A DNA stretch of 64,000 bases from NCBI GenBank assembly GCA_007644065.1, contig VJWN01000001.1:2494340-2558339 (forward strand), given 5' to 3'. The stretch comes from Margaritispora aquatica. Lineage: Eukaryota; Ascomycota; Leotiomycetes; Helotiales; Discinellaceae. Below, piece by piece: positions 1 to 11,847 of the stretch (the stretch's first letter is position 1; the number at the start of each line of letters is the position of its first letter). Both the position numbers and the translations under genes were made by a program. Below the pieces are notes generated by a model. The model worked only from the letters and a program-made list of their open reading frames with translations. It did not search any database and had not been told where the DNA came from.

Positions 1-468
1 TCTTTAAGTTTGTTGCCTCTGGCTGAGAGTGCCTCCTGAAATGCTCGTTAAGGCTGTTACTGTACATGGAAACACATTTGACCGAACCAAAAACATTAGA
101 CCACTGTAAAATTTAAAGATCTGCACATACAAAATACACATCAAATAATGAATGAATATAACGAATAAGACTTCATACCCTCTCACATCAAATCACATCA
201 TCAGAATTCAAAAGTCTCAGGTCTATACAATAGCTGTTTTCTTGTTCTGTAACGACTGGTAGGTAAGAGAATTCTCTCACGCGCATAAAACAAATTTTAA
301 GTCTCAATCGACTTGCTCGCTCCGCTTCATCATCGCCAAACTGTCACCCCTTGCGACATCCTCTACTGAAAATGCAACTGAATGCCAAACACGAATCTAA
401 TCTGCCAAAGAGATCTATATTGATTCCCTCGAAATCCTTCCGATCCTGTTCGTCTCGAAAGTACTGTT
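1..468. other. 3' flank of the ornithine decarboxylase gene
   Basis: This stretch lies downstream of the decarboxylase stop codon and is AT-rich. The only open frame (4-186, minus) has no homology I recognise and looks accidental. It probably holds the decarboxylase 3' UTR. I see no other gene here. Confidence 0.5.
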
Positions 469-1862
469 CTATTTCAGATCTAAAAGCGCCTTCGCTCCAG
501 GCTCGCTGCAGACATAGATAACATCATGAGCGTCGGAGAAGCCATTGAACTTGGTGGCAGAGCACTTGGTGTACGCACCCATGTCCTCGAAGTAAAGCCA
601 GTCGCCGACATCCAAGACGTGATCAAAGCGGATACTCTCTGAGATGCGATCAATTCCATCACATGTTGGGCCCCAGATGGAGTACTCAATACCATCGGGT
701 GTGGGCTTAGCCGCGTCGTGGTTGAAATAGTTACGCGAGTCTGTACTGAGAACATGTGCAATGGGATTTTGATGATCGAACATGATGCTAGAGAAATTGC
801 CATAAAGACCATCGTTCAAGTAAAGCATGTAGCTCTTAGCGCCAGTATCTGAGTCCTCGATAGTACGACGTGCGATGATATGAGTTGCGATAGTGAACGC
901 TTGAGCGACGTAGTATCGTCCTGGCTCTCCAATGATGCTGATGTGGGATGGCATATAGGTATCGAGTGCTTCGCTGAGCACACCAGCCATCATCTCGAAG
1001 GTATCGTTGCTGAATCCTCCACCAACGTCGAGAGTGTGCATGTAGAATCCCAATTCCTCAGCTTGGTCGAATACCACTCGGGCATCCAAGACAGCTTTCT
1101 CAAAGGCAAGAGGGTCAGACGCACCAGAGCCAACGTGAAAGCTGACACCAACAACATTCAGACCAAGCTCCTTCGCGAGAGCAAGAAGCGTACCAGTAGA
1201 ATCCATGGCAGCTCCAAATTTCTGGCTCAAGCGGCATAAGCTTGAAGAATCGTCCGTGGAGATTCGGAGAAAGAGTTCTGCTCCTGGGAACAGCTTCTTG
1301 ATCTTGTAGAGCTCATCGGTATTGTCAAAAGTCATCTTCTTGACTCCTTGGCTAGCTGCATAACGAACATATGAGTTGGTCTTGCATGGCTGGGCGTAAA
1401 TAATACGATTTGGATCAACGTCCGCCTTCAGAGCCATCTCAATCTCGGCCTTTGAGGCACAGTCGAAGCCAGTACCTAAAGCTGCAAGGAGCTTGATGAC
1501 TTGAGGGTCTGGGTTACATTTGACCGCTGTAGCAAAATTAGTTGGGATCAAAGCTGAAATGATAACGAGGGGAGCTCACCATAAAACGGCTTTACTCTGG
1601 GCAAATTCTTCTTCCAGCGCATGTGCTGCCTATAAACCTCACCAAGATCGGCTACGAAGAAGGTGTCCTCATCACCAGCTTCGCAGACATCTTGGTCGAT
1701 GCTTTCAACCTTTTCCTTTAGAGCATTTCCTATCAACCTCTTGGGTGTGTCGACGCCATGATCATTTGTTTCGAGATATGAATCTTTTGTAGATTCAAAG
1801 AACGAATTAAAGCTGGTATAGCTATTCGTTGGTGATATAGATGCGATGGCGGAAGGTGACAT
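469..1862 (-). CDS. Ornithine decarboxylase
   Basis: PLP enzyme that decarboxylates ornithine to putrescine, the first committed step of polyamine synthesis, in the cytosol. There are two exons, 1862-1580 and 1526-469, giving 446 aa, the usual fungal length. The 53-nt intron 1527-1579 has GTGAGC, CTAAT and ACAG, and splicing restores the Schiff-base lysine motif FYAVKCNPD across the junction. Exon 1 carries the conserved DEDTFFVADLGEVYRQH block. Further on are HVGSG, the glycine loop DVGGGFS, GEPGRYYV (PLP phosphate site) and the catalytic cysteine in WGPTCDGID. The start at 1862 is the first ATG after a very long ATG-free leader that contains its own intron. The orthologue in Neurospora is spe-1 and in yeast SPE1. 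I am very sure of the enzyme family and of the coding model. Confidence 0.96.
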
Positions 1863-2680
1863 ATCCTCGAGGACAATCGAGGGGTTAATTGAGTAGATAG
1901 TTTGTTTTCTGCGCGGGAAAATGTCAGCTTCAAAACAGCCCCATACATTGGGAAGGACTCACATAGGGTTCTGAAGGGGTGTTAAGGAGGGCGGTATCGA
2001 TCAGATCCGGCACTGATCTGACGAGGTCGGCTTGACTCTTCCTCTACGAGAGGAAGGCCTTCTAAACCCGTCCTATGCGGCAGCTGAGGAGTTGGAGATG
2101 GGATCGGGGTGTTGGGGGACAAGTCGAACAGAAGTCGCTCAAGGTCCTTAGTTGTGTGAAGAAACAGGCGGGGGCAAGGTGTTGATGATGTGTCGGTTGT
2201 GTCGTAGAGAGTAATCTTGATCAGAGACGAGTGTAGCGGCTTGTGAAGCCGTGGTATGAAGGTTGCCTTTGATATGACCAAAGGCTGTCGGTTGGGGTTT
2301 GGTGGAAGTAAGGTTGATCTGCGAGCTGGTGTTGATTAGCTTGAGAGCTCGAAGTCGTGGCTATGAGTTTCAAAGGTAGAGGATATGTTTGTTTGAATGA
2401 GTCGGTGAAAGTACAAAACAAGCGGCAGGACTCCTGGACAGCTATGCGCCAAATGCAATACCAACGGCAACGGTAGATGTTTGACTCACCAGATACAATG
2501 CGATGAAGTGGTCTATTGGAATAGACACACTGAGTAGATTATGTGGCGATTGACTGTTACCTCAAGTGGTAGATGTGGTTGGGACAAACCTGAGCAAAGG
2601 AGCGCAGTGGGTTCTGATAGAGGGGTGGTGGTTTTTTTTCTGGTGTGGTCACGTGTGAGTTTAGCCGCGAGAACACCCAT
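1863..2680 (-). promoter_or_regulatory. Long ATG-free leader and promoter of ornithine decarboxylase, with leader intron
   Basis: Read on the minus strand, this is the region upstream of the decarboxylase start. A good intron (GTGAGT donor at 1962, CTGAC branch, CGCAG acceptor at 1909; 54 nt) lies close to the start codon. The only upstream ATGs in the proximal 800 bases lie in that intron (1948 and 1944) or straddle its donor (1964-1962), so splicing removes all of them. From 1965 to 2677 the minus strand has no ATG at all, while the plus strand of the same stretch has about 16. Long regulatory leaders are known for fungal decarboxylase genes such as Neurospora spe-1. The transcription start is not visible, so the split between leader and promoter is inferred. 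Confidence 0.6.
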
Positions 2681-3730
2681 GTGCACAGCCCAAATCACTC
2701 AATTGAATCCGCATTTCCACGGCATTGCCAAAATTGATGAGCCATTTTATTTCAAGCCTAACCTGTGATGAACACTACCTGTTTTATTGTGTTACACATT
2801 TCGTGATGAGATATCTCATTCATGGAAACCCGCCCACATTGCACCAATATATCAGCACAAAGTAAATGGAGCTGTTTTCCCACAATTCCTATGACGTAGG
2901 TAGCTAGGTAGTGCTTCGTCTGGCTGGCTGTGTCTCTTTGGCGAGACTCGGGTAGCTGCTGTATTCAGGGGTAAATTCGAGGTCTGCATTGTACAGTCAC
3001 TTCAATCAAGATCTCGTAAAAGTCGACTTACAAAATTGACAACTGTATCATTACGCCCCAACTTCAGATTACAACCGCCCATGATATGGAATATGCCTTA
3101 ATAAAGCATCACTGCTAACGAATGTTGCGATGTTGCTCTAAGAGCAACATCAACTACCATGACCCCCTCTCCACACAATCCAATCGTACGTGCAAAAGTT
3201 CTGCCCCGAAATGTCCTCGCATCTTTAGTCCGCCGTCCCACAGCTCAGAAACAACAGGTCTGAAAGATGGAGCTTGCAGCAGTCGGTCTAAGATACACTC
3301 AGTCTCTCAACCAAGGTTTCCAAGGTCAACCATTTTATTCTTGCGCTAGCTTCTCGAAGGAAGCGTGACTTGTGATCTGGCAGCCATTGAGGGACTGTAG
3401 ACGTTTGTAATCTGTTCGTAGCGCGTGTTTGGACCCAAAGGGCCAGTCAATAGTCATATATTGTTAAAGTTTGGGGATGTAGCCAAAGCCAGAAGACCAC
3501 ATCAACAAATAGTTCGAACTTGTCTGGCGCTTTGCTTACCAGAATGTGAAGGTTTGGGTGATTTGTCTGTGAAATCCGTCGAGCTGCTTTTGGCAATATC
3601 ACACTTCATGGCAAAGTAATGGAAACCTACTCGAAATATGGCTCACTTGAGCGAATGACAAGGGTAGACTTGGATGAGTGGAATACAATGATATACAAGT
3701 ATATACAAGTTCTTACATGCCCAGTATATT
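2681..3730. other. Intergenic region, no gene seen
   Basis: Between the decarboxylase promoter and the CYM1 stop codon. The short open frames (2541-2768, 3122-3349, 3425-3619, all plus) lack recognisable domains or splice continuity. The 3' UTR of CYM1 should lie next to 3730. Confidence 0.4.
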
Positions 3731-6700
3731 TTACGAGCCCATGGCGGCTTCTTTGACATCTCCCTCGTCTTGCACTTCTGGCACTTGAGCCGAAATACCC
3801 ATATCTTTGATCTCCCAAGTACCATCAACCCAAGGTCGGGTTTCGCCAAGGAACGCCAAACGACCTTCGTCTCTAGTAAGGGGATCCACGATGTATTGCT
3901 GAGCAACTTCTCGGACCTGCTCTTTGGTAACGTCCAAAAATCTTTCTCTCCGCTCTTGGACCATTTCATCGGTAACGCCCGAGAGAAACCGAGACATTCC
4001 CTCAGCACTGACGCTTTCTGGAGCATCAACACTTTGGAAAACAGAAAGTTTTGCTTCTTCCAGGTCACGATTCGTCCATTCCTTTTCAACGGCCCACTGA
4101 CCAGCATTCCGCATGATGGACATGGTATTTTGAGGATTCGGATCCCGATAGGAATAGAAACCAAACACACCATCGAGCCCTCTAGCATACGCTCCACCAC
4201 CATATGCTCCTCCTTTTTCGCGAATCTCATGATGCAGGTGCTTATGAGTTAGAAGCTGAGACAGGATCTGAAGAGGAGCACCAGCAGGCGATGTGTATGA
4301 AACAGTAGGAAGGGCGAGAGCACCATAATAAACCTGGTAGGGAAGGGGAAAAAAGGTCTTCGTATTCCGGGTAAATGTTGGGTTGATAGCTTTTGTGGGT
4401 GAAGGTGTTGACTTTTGTAATGAGGATAGAAATTTTTGCAAAGCTGCTTCGTTACTTAAGACACTCTCGGATCCACAAGTAATTGCAGTGCGGAAAGTGT
4501 CTGAAGAAGTCAAAGCAAACTTTTGTATCGCCTTAAGCTTCTCGATGACATCTCCCAATCCCTCAGCTTCAGACCTTGACGCTAGTGAAGTGACGAGTTT
4601 TACTTGAGAGAGACCAACGACCTGCTCCTTGGTGCGAAAGTAATCACTAAGTCCTGCTTCCGCATAGCCTCTTGCGTAGACATGTCCGGATGAGGCAATG
4701 TTATTAACGGCGCCATCAGCAGCAGCTTGCAAAAGCTGCCTTATTTGTGCCTCAGCACCAGCACCCTCAAAGTCAGTCTCTAATACAAGTTTTCGTAGCA
4801 GCTGGAACATGTCATCGACATTTCGGTCGAGAACAGTTCCAGAAAAGCTCAAGCCTTCTGTCGTTGAACGGAAGTTGATCGGTGATGACGAAGAGAAGTA
4901 GTTGGTTGAGATGCCCCCAGTCTTGAGTTTCATCAGATCTTCCAACTGCTCCATGGTCATGTCTTTCGTGCCGAGCCGCATAATGGAATCCGTGAAAAGT
5001 GGTATCATGGCTCTCAGTTCTTCGGGAAGATTTTCCAGAACGTTGACCGCTCGAAAATACGTCAGGCCATTCGTAGGTGCCTCTCTCCATTGCACCTTGA
5101 CACCATCTATTGTCGCATCTCTCACTTCGATAGCCTCCTTGCTTCTTGGGATATCCTTGACGTAGACTGTTGGAAGGCAGCTTAGGTCCTGTGTATTTGA
5201 AGTTGATTGCTCTGCCAGAAGCTCCAGTTCTCTCTTCTCTAACTGCGCGCGAGCCTCCGCTTCACCCCCTGCTTGCTTAGTCACTTCGGCAATCTTTGTA
5301 GCAAGACGTGTCGCCTCTTCCTTAACAAGATCTTCACCATATGTAGTGGAAGGAGCCATGGTAAAAGTCAAACAGTTGTCGTTTAGTAAGTATTTCTCTA
5401 GCAAACCTTCCAAATAACCACCCTTTGCGAATTCTGCCTCAAAAGCCGAAACTGTATCATTCCATGCCAAAGACTCGAAAGGGTCCACGCCCTCAAACCA
5501 CGCTGGTTTGATTCTTCGCATTAATCCCATTCCAAACTTTGCCGTCTTGTGTTTTAAGCTAATTTCGAGCTGGTGAAGGTAGCCATCGACCTTCGACTTG
5601 TCAAAACCGGACTTGTGGACCTCCTGGAATGTTTTCCGGATAGCCTCTTTAACCTTGGGGACGTCTGCTTCTCTAACACCAGTAAGACCAATGGAGAAGA
5701 TGCCAACACGCCCCGAGCCGTCAAAACCACTATTTGGACTCCAATCTGCTCCAAGTCCGGCTTCAATCAAGTTCTTGTACAAAGGCGATCCATATCCATC
5801 CATGAGCAAGGCAGACATGATTCCAATAGAGAAATTTTCTAGAATGTTCGTCGCATCTCCCATCAACCATGATGTAGAAGTCTTGTACTGCATATCCTTG
5901 TCGACTAGAGGGTCAACTGGCCCTTCAACCGTGACACTTTGGGCTCCTCCACTCAAATCGATTGGCCTTCGAATCTCAAGGTCTCCGTCGATTTTTTCGA
6001 ATGCATCGAGCTGGGCATTTACCTCCAATAGATGATCAGCAAGTGGCATGTCTCCATACGTAAACAATTTGGCATTGCTTGGATGGTAGTGCTCGGCGTG
6101 AAACTTCTTGAGTTGCTCATGAGTCAGATCCGTAATCTTCTGTGGATCTCCACCAGAATTGTTGATCGCTGGAAAAATGTGATCCTGAAATCTGATGTAA
6201 TACAGATACCCAGCATCTGACATTTGTCCCTTCATTTCGTTGTATACAACACCCTTGAAAACCAACTTGCTATCCTCGGCACCTGCAGGCTGCTCGGAAT
6301 TTGCTGCCTGTGGATTCTCGGGACCAACTCGCCAGCCTTCTTGAGTGAAATCACTCTGCTTGAGCAGAGGGTGTAATGTCGCATCGAGATATACTGACAT
6401 CAGATTCTTGAAGTCCTGTTCGTTGGTGGTGGCAAAAGGATAAAAAGTGTGGTCCGAAGCAGTGAACGCGTTCATAAAATTTGAGAGGGTTCTGGGAAGC
6501 ATCTTGAAGAAAGGATCGCGTACAGGATATCTATATTTGGTTAGCATAAATCACTCCAAATTATTTGGCGCATTACTTCTCACTCCCGCATAGAGTCGTA
6601 TGCTCTAGGATGTGTGGTACTCCTGTATCGTCCGGCGGATTCGTCTTGAACCCAATGGAGAAAACATTGTTCTTGTCTTCACGAGCAACATGGAGATAGT

Positions 6701-6866
6701 CGGCACCAGTCTTGTCGTGCTTGAGATGGAGAGCTGTCAACTCAAGTTCAGGAACATGCTTCGATCGTAGTAGTGTGAATCCATAGAGCTTCTCTCCTGG
6801 CTTTGGATACTGTCCAATTTCAGTAACGGCCTTTCTGGCAGCTCCTTTCGATGCGTTGCGTAACAT
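3731..6866 (-). CDS. CYM1: Mitochondrial presequence protease (PreP, M16C zinc metallopeptidase)
   Basis: Degrades cleaved targeting peptides and other short peptides in the mitochondrial matrix. The exons are 6866-6577 and 6530-3731, giving 1029 aa, the usual size for CYM1/PreP. The 46-nt intron (GTAATG, CTAAC, TATAG) joins LCGSEK to YPVRDPF. The inverted zinc motif HILEH is at about residues 85-89, followed by the family blocks [38 protein letters not shown] and [13 protein letters not shown] coiled linker and the C-terminal M16 halves follow, including a late glycine-rich [12 protein letters not shown] block. The first 20 residues are basic ([12 protein letters not shown]) and can serve as a short matrix signal. 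The start at 6866 is the ATG nearest the conserved KPGEKLYGF block; an extra upstream exon cannot be excluded. The gene is head to head with the taxilin gene. Confidence 0.95.
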
Positions 6867-7535
6867 CCTCGACTTCGACCACAGAATAGAACGACAGTGT
6901 AGTGTCGTACATTGAAATGAACAGGAGCTGTTCTCAACTAAGGAAATGGTCGAGGCTGACAATTGTAGTCGGCCGCTCGGAAAAAAGTAGATACGTAAGA
7001 TCTTACCAATACAGTTCCTGATACAATTATTTGACCAATGAGATTCCTTCAACAACCAAAGCATGCATACCATACGTATGTATGTTATGAATACAATAGT
7101 TGTGAAAGTCGTGCTTTCGGTGATTTCATAGTATGTACCAATAAGGCGGAATACTGTCATGCTTTATGGTCGCTGTAAATTTTGCGCATCGAGAGTTCCT
7201 TAATATTCAAAGTTCTCCGTGATCAGAATTTCTTTTTGAATCTCTCCATATTCTCAAATAGTTGTCATATGAAACTCCTTGCTCTGCTTTGTCTCTTGTG
7301 CTTCTTTGCGTTTGGGCCAGGACACTCATGCCGCTAAACCCGATTCTCTTCATTCGATTTCAGCCATCAACCTACTCTTGCAAATACAACCTGATAGGAG
7401 ATCAACTTTAGGGGAGGACAAACCATCGTGAACACGAAATATCTCTTGCGCCAGCCCGAATCATCTTTTACAACAGAAGTACATGCGCCCGCGAACCCCG
7501 ATCATCCCATTCAAACCGCCATCTTGAATACTACT
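6867..7535. promoter_or_regulatory. Shared divergent promoter region of CYM1 and the taxilin gene
   Basis: This 669-bp region separates two genes transcribed away from each other, so it must hold both promoters and both 5' leaders. The open frame upstream of the CYM1 start (up to 7160, minus) and the GTG-started frame at 7428 (plus) run into the two CDSs but have no ATG that I would prefer. Confidence 0.5.
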
Positions 7536-9512
7536 ATGTCGACCGCCGTGAATACTTCTATACCTGCGACGAGAGTACCTCCACCTTCAAACCCTCACCA
7601 GCTTCATAATGACTCTGCGTATACGAATGGACACCACCATCACCACCATGATGTCGGCGGCTCGCACATGGGGTCGGCGAACAACACGAAGAAAGGGAAC
7701 AAAAAGAAAACAACAGACCCGAGTGAAGCATCCAACTTGATCCAGGCAAAGATATCGCAGTTGGAGTTGGATGCTGCAGGTGACAAGGAGCAAGAAGCTG
7801 AGATTGGTTGGTCTGCCCCATTCTGGACGTTGTGTTTGTACGAATTGAGAGGAGGTGTTGTCCGCCACCTATACTGCCCGAAAACCGCACTATTAAGAGC
7901 CATCATACCTCAATCCAATGTTGTGTCTATCGGCGATTCTTGGGCTTTGGATTCTAGTCATGTCTATTCCTTTTGCCACGAGTTGTGGAGTGGCAATGGT
8001 TGTGTTTTGCGACAAGAAAATCCGCCGAATATCCCGCAGTCTGCTACAAATTTGTCATGATTAAATAGCTAACTTATTATTGTATTAAAGAGCGCGAGGT
8101 AAAGAAGGCCAATCGTGAGCTTAACAACAACATATCGAAGATGGACGACCTAGGGAAAATCGATGTCTTGCAGAGACGAGTCACCGAGCATCTGGCGAAC
8201 ATGAAGAGACTGGAGCGCGAAAATCAAAAGAACAAGAAGCGCGGTGATTTACTACAGAAAGAGAAGGACCATGCCAGGACCGACTTAAGTAAAACTACGT
8301 CTTTGAAGGAAAAGCTGGAGAAACTCTGTCGAGAATTGCAACGAGAGAACAATCGACTCAAGGTCGGCAAACCTTAATTACAACGTCGCTGTGAGACTGG
8401 AAGTGCTGACGGTTTGGCATAGGCCGAGAACAAAACTTTGCAGGATGCCGAGAAGGACAACCACGCAGCCTGGGATGAGAAATTCAAGCAGGTTTTATGG
8501 CAGTTGCAAGACTATCAAGAAGCCAAGGACCATCCACAAGCACAAGTGGTCAATATAGAAGTGGAAGAGCTGTAAGATTTCTTCAAGGAAACTATTGTAG
8601 TGCGAGCTAATTCTTCTCCCAGATTCAAACAGCGCTTCAAATCTTTGATTGACCAGTACGAGCTGCGCGAACTACATTTTCACGCCCTCCTTCGCACTAA
8701 AGAGTTAGAGGTTCAATACAACATGGCAAGATTCGACCGGGAAAGAAAATCAGCGGAAACCGAGATTGTTAGGTCCCGAGCTCTAAATTCTCAGGTACTC
8801 ACTTTTTCCAAAACCGAAACCGAATTGCGGAACCAGTTGAACATCTACGTGGAGAAATTCAAGCAGGTACGTACCAATGCGTGTGTCTTTTTTGGTTTTT
8901 TATGATCTTACATTCTTTTGTTCATTATATACGTTTCTTTTGGTTTTTATATACACCTAGCCTCGAGCTAATACCACTCAGGTGGAAGATACGCTCAACA
9001 ATAGCAATGATTTATTTTTAACATTTCGAAAGGAGATGGAAGAGATGTCCAAAAAAACCAAACGACTTGAAAAAGAAAACATGAACCTCACGAGGAAACA
9101 TGACCTTACCAATCAAAACATTCTCAAAATGGCGGAGGAGCGCACGAAAAGCGTTTCCGAGCTCGAGGGACTAAGAAAGAAGAACGAGAAGCTAACCAGC
9201 ATTATCAACCAGATGCAGAAGCAAGGCCGAGGCGTTGCAGCTGGGATGGCGGGCATGGCTACGGGGAGCATCGAGGGAGAGTACGTGGAAGGCGATTTAG
9301 ACAACACAGAAAGCGACTATGAGTATGATGATGAAGAGGGCGAGGATGGAGACGGGGAGGAGGAAGATGGCGAGGGGCTGTCGGAAGGGGACTACAATGA
9401 GGACACGGAGGAAGAGATCCATCCGGAAGGCCCGAAGACTTTTGGTCCCATCCCACCACCGCAGCTCACATCTGTCAACACACTGATAACACCAAATGGT
9501 ATCAAGCACTAA
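7536..9512 (+). CDS. Taxilin-family coiled-coil protein
   Basis: Five exons: 7536-7806, 8091-8362, 8423-8571, 8623-8866 and 8982-9512, giving 488 aa. The N-terminus is disordered and includes a natural run of six histidines (GHHHHHHD). It is followed by the taxilin (myosin-like coiled-coil) domain: ASNLIQAKISQLELDAAG, EREVKKANREL, KLEKLCRELQRENNRLK, WDEKFKQ, LIDQYELRELHF and FLTFRKEMEEMSKKTKRLEKEN. The C-terminus is very acidic (about residues 405-465). Mammalian taxilins bind syntaxins and act in vesicle traffic; the fungal role is inferred. Intron 1 (284 nt) is long, its donor GTTGGT is weak, and the frame stays open through it to a stop at 8060, so retention would give a 174-aa short form. 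The start is the first ATG in frame; upstream in-frame codons lack ATG. Confidence 0.9.
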
Positions 9513-10196
9513 TTATGTATAGTGGTTGGACGCATTCATGGTGCGTCGGAATTGCATTTTCATGTGCATGAGCCAGCGGTGGGTATAGCTGTTAGGTGTG
9601 CTGTATTACATATGTTTTGCTATAGAGCATGGCTTTACACGTTCAGTGTCAGTATCACTCGAATACAAATCTTGCTCTGGCAGTTTTGGGGTTCTCAACT
9701 CTATCAAAACAAAAGGTTTGTGTTGCCTTCTATTCTTCATTGCTCTGTAACTATGTATTCCCTATGTACCATATGAAGGTAGAAAACGACGCTGCCAGTC
9801 CCTGTGTTCGCAAAGTGTTCCGCGCATTTGGCTGCTACTAGTGTACCTTCTGCAAAGAGCCATGCTGTTGTTACAAAATCATTCCCTCAACCTTTCATTC
9901 CAAATCCAGCGCAAAAGCAAAAAAGAGAATCAAGTTGACCATCCCACTCCACTGCCTGCTTCCTCTCGAATCTCCTTCCTGTTGTCGAAAATGGCCGTCA
10001 AGCCGAGTCGACTTTGCTCGAGACGAAGTGTCACGATTTCAGGCGACTGAGTGGAGACCAGATAGCCGAGAATAGGATGTGACGTTTGGTGGTGAAAGAA
10101 CACAAAGGAAAAAGACATTGGATAGATAGATGCCTTGGCCAGTTGATTGTGTCTTTCGAAAAATATTTGTGGTACAAATGACGTGTCGCGAAGTTT
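9513..10196. other. Convergent 3' ends of the taxilin and 2EXR genes
   Basis: Two genes end towards each other here. The short open frames in this stretch look accidental. I see no gene. Confidence 0.4.
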
Positions 10197-11313
10197 TCAA
10201 CCATCGTCCAAGGCGACAAGGTCATGATCGACTCCAGCAACATCATCGGCGACTAAAGTGTCATCATCCTCCAGATCTTCCATGTCCAACTGCGAAAACT
10301 TTCCCACGGACCATTGAGGGAGCTTGAATGCTACGAAAGGTGAACTGAAATGTCTGGCATATTCGAACTCCATCTTCAATGGTTGAAGATGGAAAGCATG
10401 CTGGATGACACCCTCAATCTCATCTAGTCCCTCATAATCAATCTCTCCATCAAAGCCTTGGCCGACTAAGTCTTTACAATCTTCAATTTGGCGCCTGGTA
10501 ATCTCGGAGCGGATAACATCATCGACATTCTCTCTGTAAATCTCAGAATGCCACAGAGTGAAGTGTAGTTGCTTCAGTCGAGGTAGCTCATCCAAGATTT
10601 CCAAGTGCCAAGGATACATCTCGAAATGGCTCACTTGGAAGCAAATATTCTCGATCTTCTCCCACTGCTTTCGAGATAGCATGCTGCAGATAGTCCTCTG
10701 AATCAATCGCGAGTATGAGAGACGGAGGCTGATCAGGAGAATATCTCGGTCATAGTTGAATGGGACTATGTGCTCAAAATCATGATTGTCTTCCATGAGG
10801 TCACTATAATACTTGAGACCTTCTCGTCGAAGATCGTTGTTTACCTGGAGGAAGGCAGGAAAGGGTGTGAGGGAGCGATAGGAGCCATAAAATTTGAAGT
10901 TTCTTTTTTGTGCTGGTTCCGTGGTGGTATATGGTGCGATGCTAACAACTTGGGTGGTTCCTTCAGCAATATGCTTCCAGATTTTGAACTTGAGTTCGAG
11001 AGGTAACCGGGCAAAGAGATGGAATTGTTGGTTTTCTTCATTCTCAAAAGTGGCATCTTCAGTATCGATCACCTGTACACACACGGCCTCGGACTTGGGC
11101 TCAGTTTCAGATGGGAATCTGTATTTAGAGAAAGCTTTGGCTGCGGCGATAATTTTGATAGATCGATCTGTCCACTTTTGTTGCAACCTGGAAGATACAA
11201 AGTTAATAGTTGTGAAGTCTGGAAGAGCGCATTTTCGAAACATACATATTCGTCTTCTGGCGAAGAGAGGCAGAGAAGCGTCTCAGCCTCTTTGAGCGAC
11301 TGTGCGTCTCCAT
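10197..11313 (-). CDS. 2EXR-domain protein
   Basis: Two exons, 11313-11246 and 11187-10197, give 352 aa. The 58-nt intron (GTATGT, TATTAAC, TTCCAG) was needed to reach a basic N-terminus starting METHSRSKRLRR; without it the frame begins at an unsupported ATG (11243). From about residue 78 the sequence matches the fungal 2EXR pattern: FHLFARLPLELKFKIWKH, then a block ending PFPAFLQVNNDLRREGLKYY. 2EXR proteins form large families in Leotiomycetes and their function is unknown. The C-terminus is acidic (DMEDLEDDDTLVADD). It is head to head with the next gene across 534 bp. Confidence 0.85.
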
Positions 11314-11847
11314 AGGATGTTGCTATGGTGTGTTGTTTTTGAGAGGTGAAATGCTACACAAGTTGGAAGATGGAATGAATGACTCCGGGTCAGGAAGTTT
11401 TGACGATTGAAATATAAAACAAAATTGTGATTGAAAACGAATTGGAATCAAGAACTCGCATTCCATGAACGCACCCGGACTGTCAAGGCGTTGACGAGGC
11501 TGACAGTTTTACGGTAAAGCATCGGCAGCTATTCGCACCCGCATAAAGTTAAACCGTTTCTGGCAAGGGCTCTCAACGGCGGAGAGAAAGGTGGAGGAGC
11601 TTGGCCGCTTGGGGGCTTTGGCTTGCTGAGGAATGATCTTGACATCAGCTTGGGGATGAGGGCACTCTTGAACAAACAACCCACCTAACCAACCCCCTCC
11701 ACCGCATTCGATACAGCCCAGACTTTCACGTCATTGCCGAAACTCTCTTGAGAAATATATGTCGTGAATGGAGTCAATTCTTACAAAGGACAATCGTGCC
11801 TACAGGCGTCGAAATCGACATTGAGCTCCCAAAACCTTATCGCGACA
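11314..11847. promoter_or_regulatory. Shared divergent promoter region of the 2EXR gene and the acidic-protein gene
   Basis: This 534-bp region lies between two divergent start codons. It must carry both promoters. I could not assign a TATA box with confidence, and no other gene is visible. Confidence 0.45.

Noticed and set aside
1982..2281. 99-codon minus-strand frame in the decarboxylase leader
   Set aside because: It has no ATG start; the whole region is ATG-free on this strand, so it is not translated as a conventional ORF.
3643..4230. 195-codon frame on the minus strand inside CYM1
   Set aside because: Same strand, other frame of the CYM1 exon; CYM1 matches its family throughout.
5573..6035. 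Plus-strand frames antisense to CYM1
   Set aside because: Antisense shadow of a conserved exon, with no domain or start context.
7640..7657. Six histidines as vector or tag contamination
   Set aside because: Mixed codons and surrounding sequence continuous with a native taxilin gene argue for a natural run.
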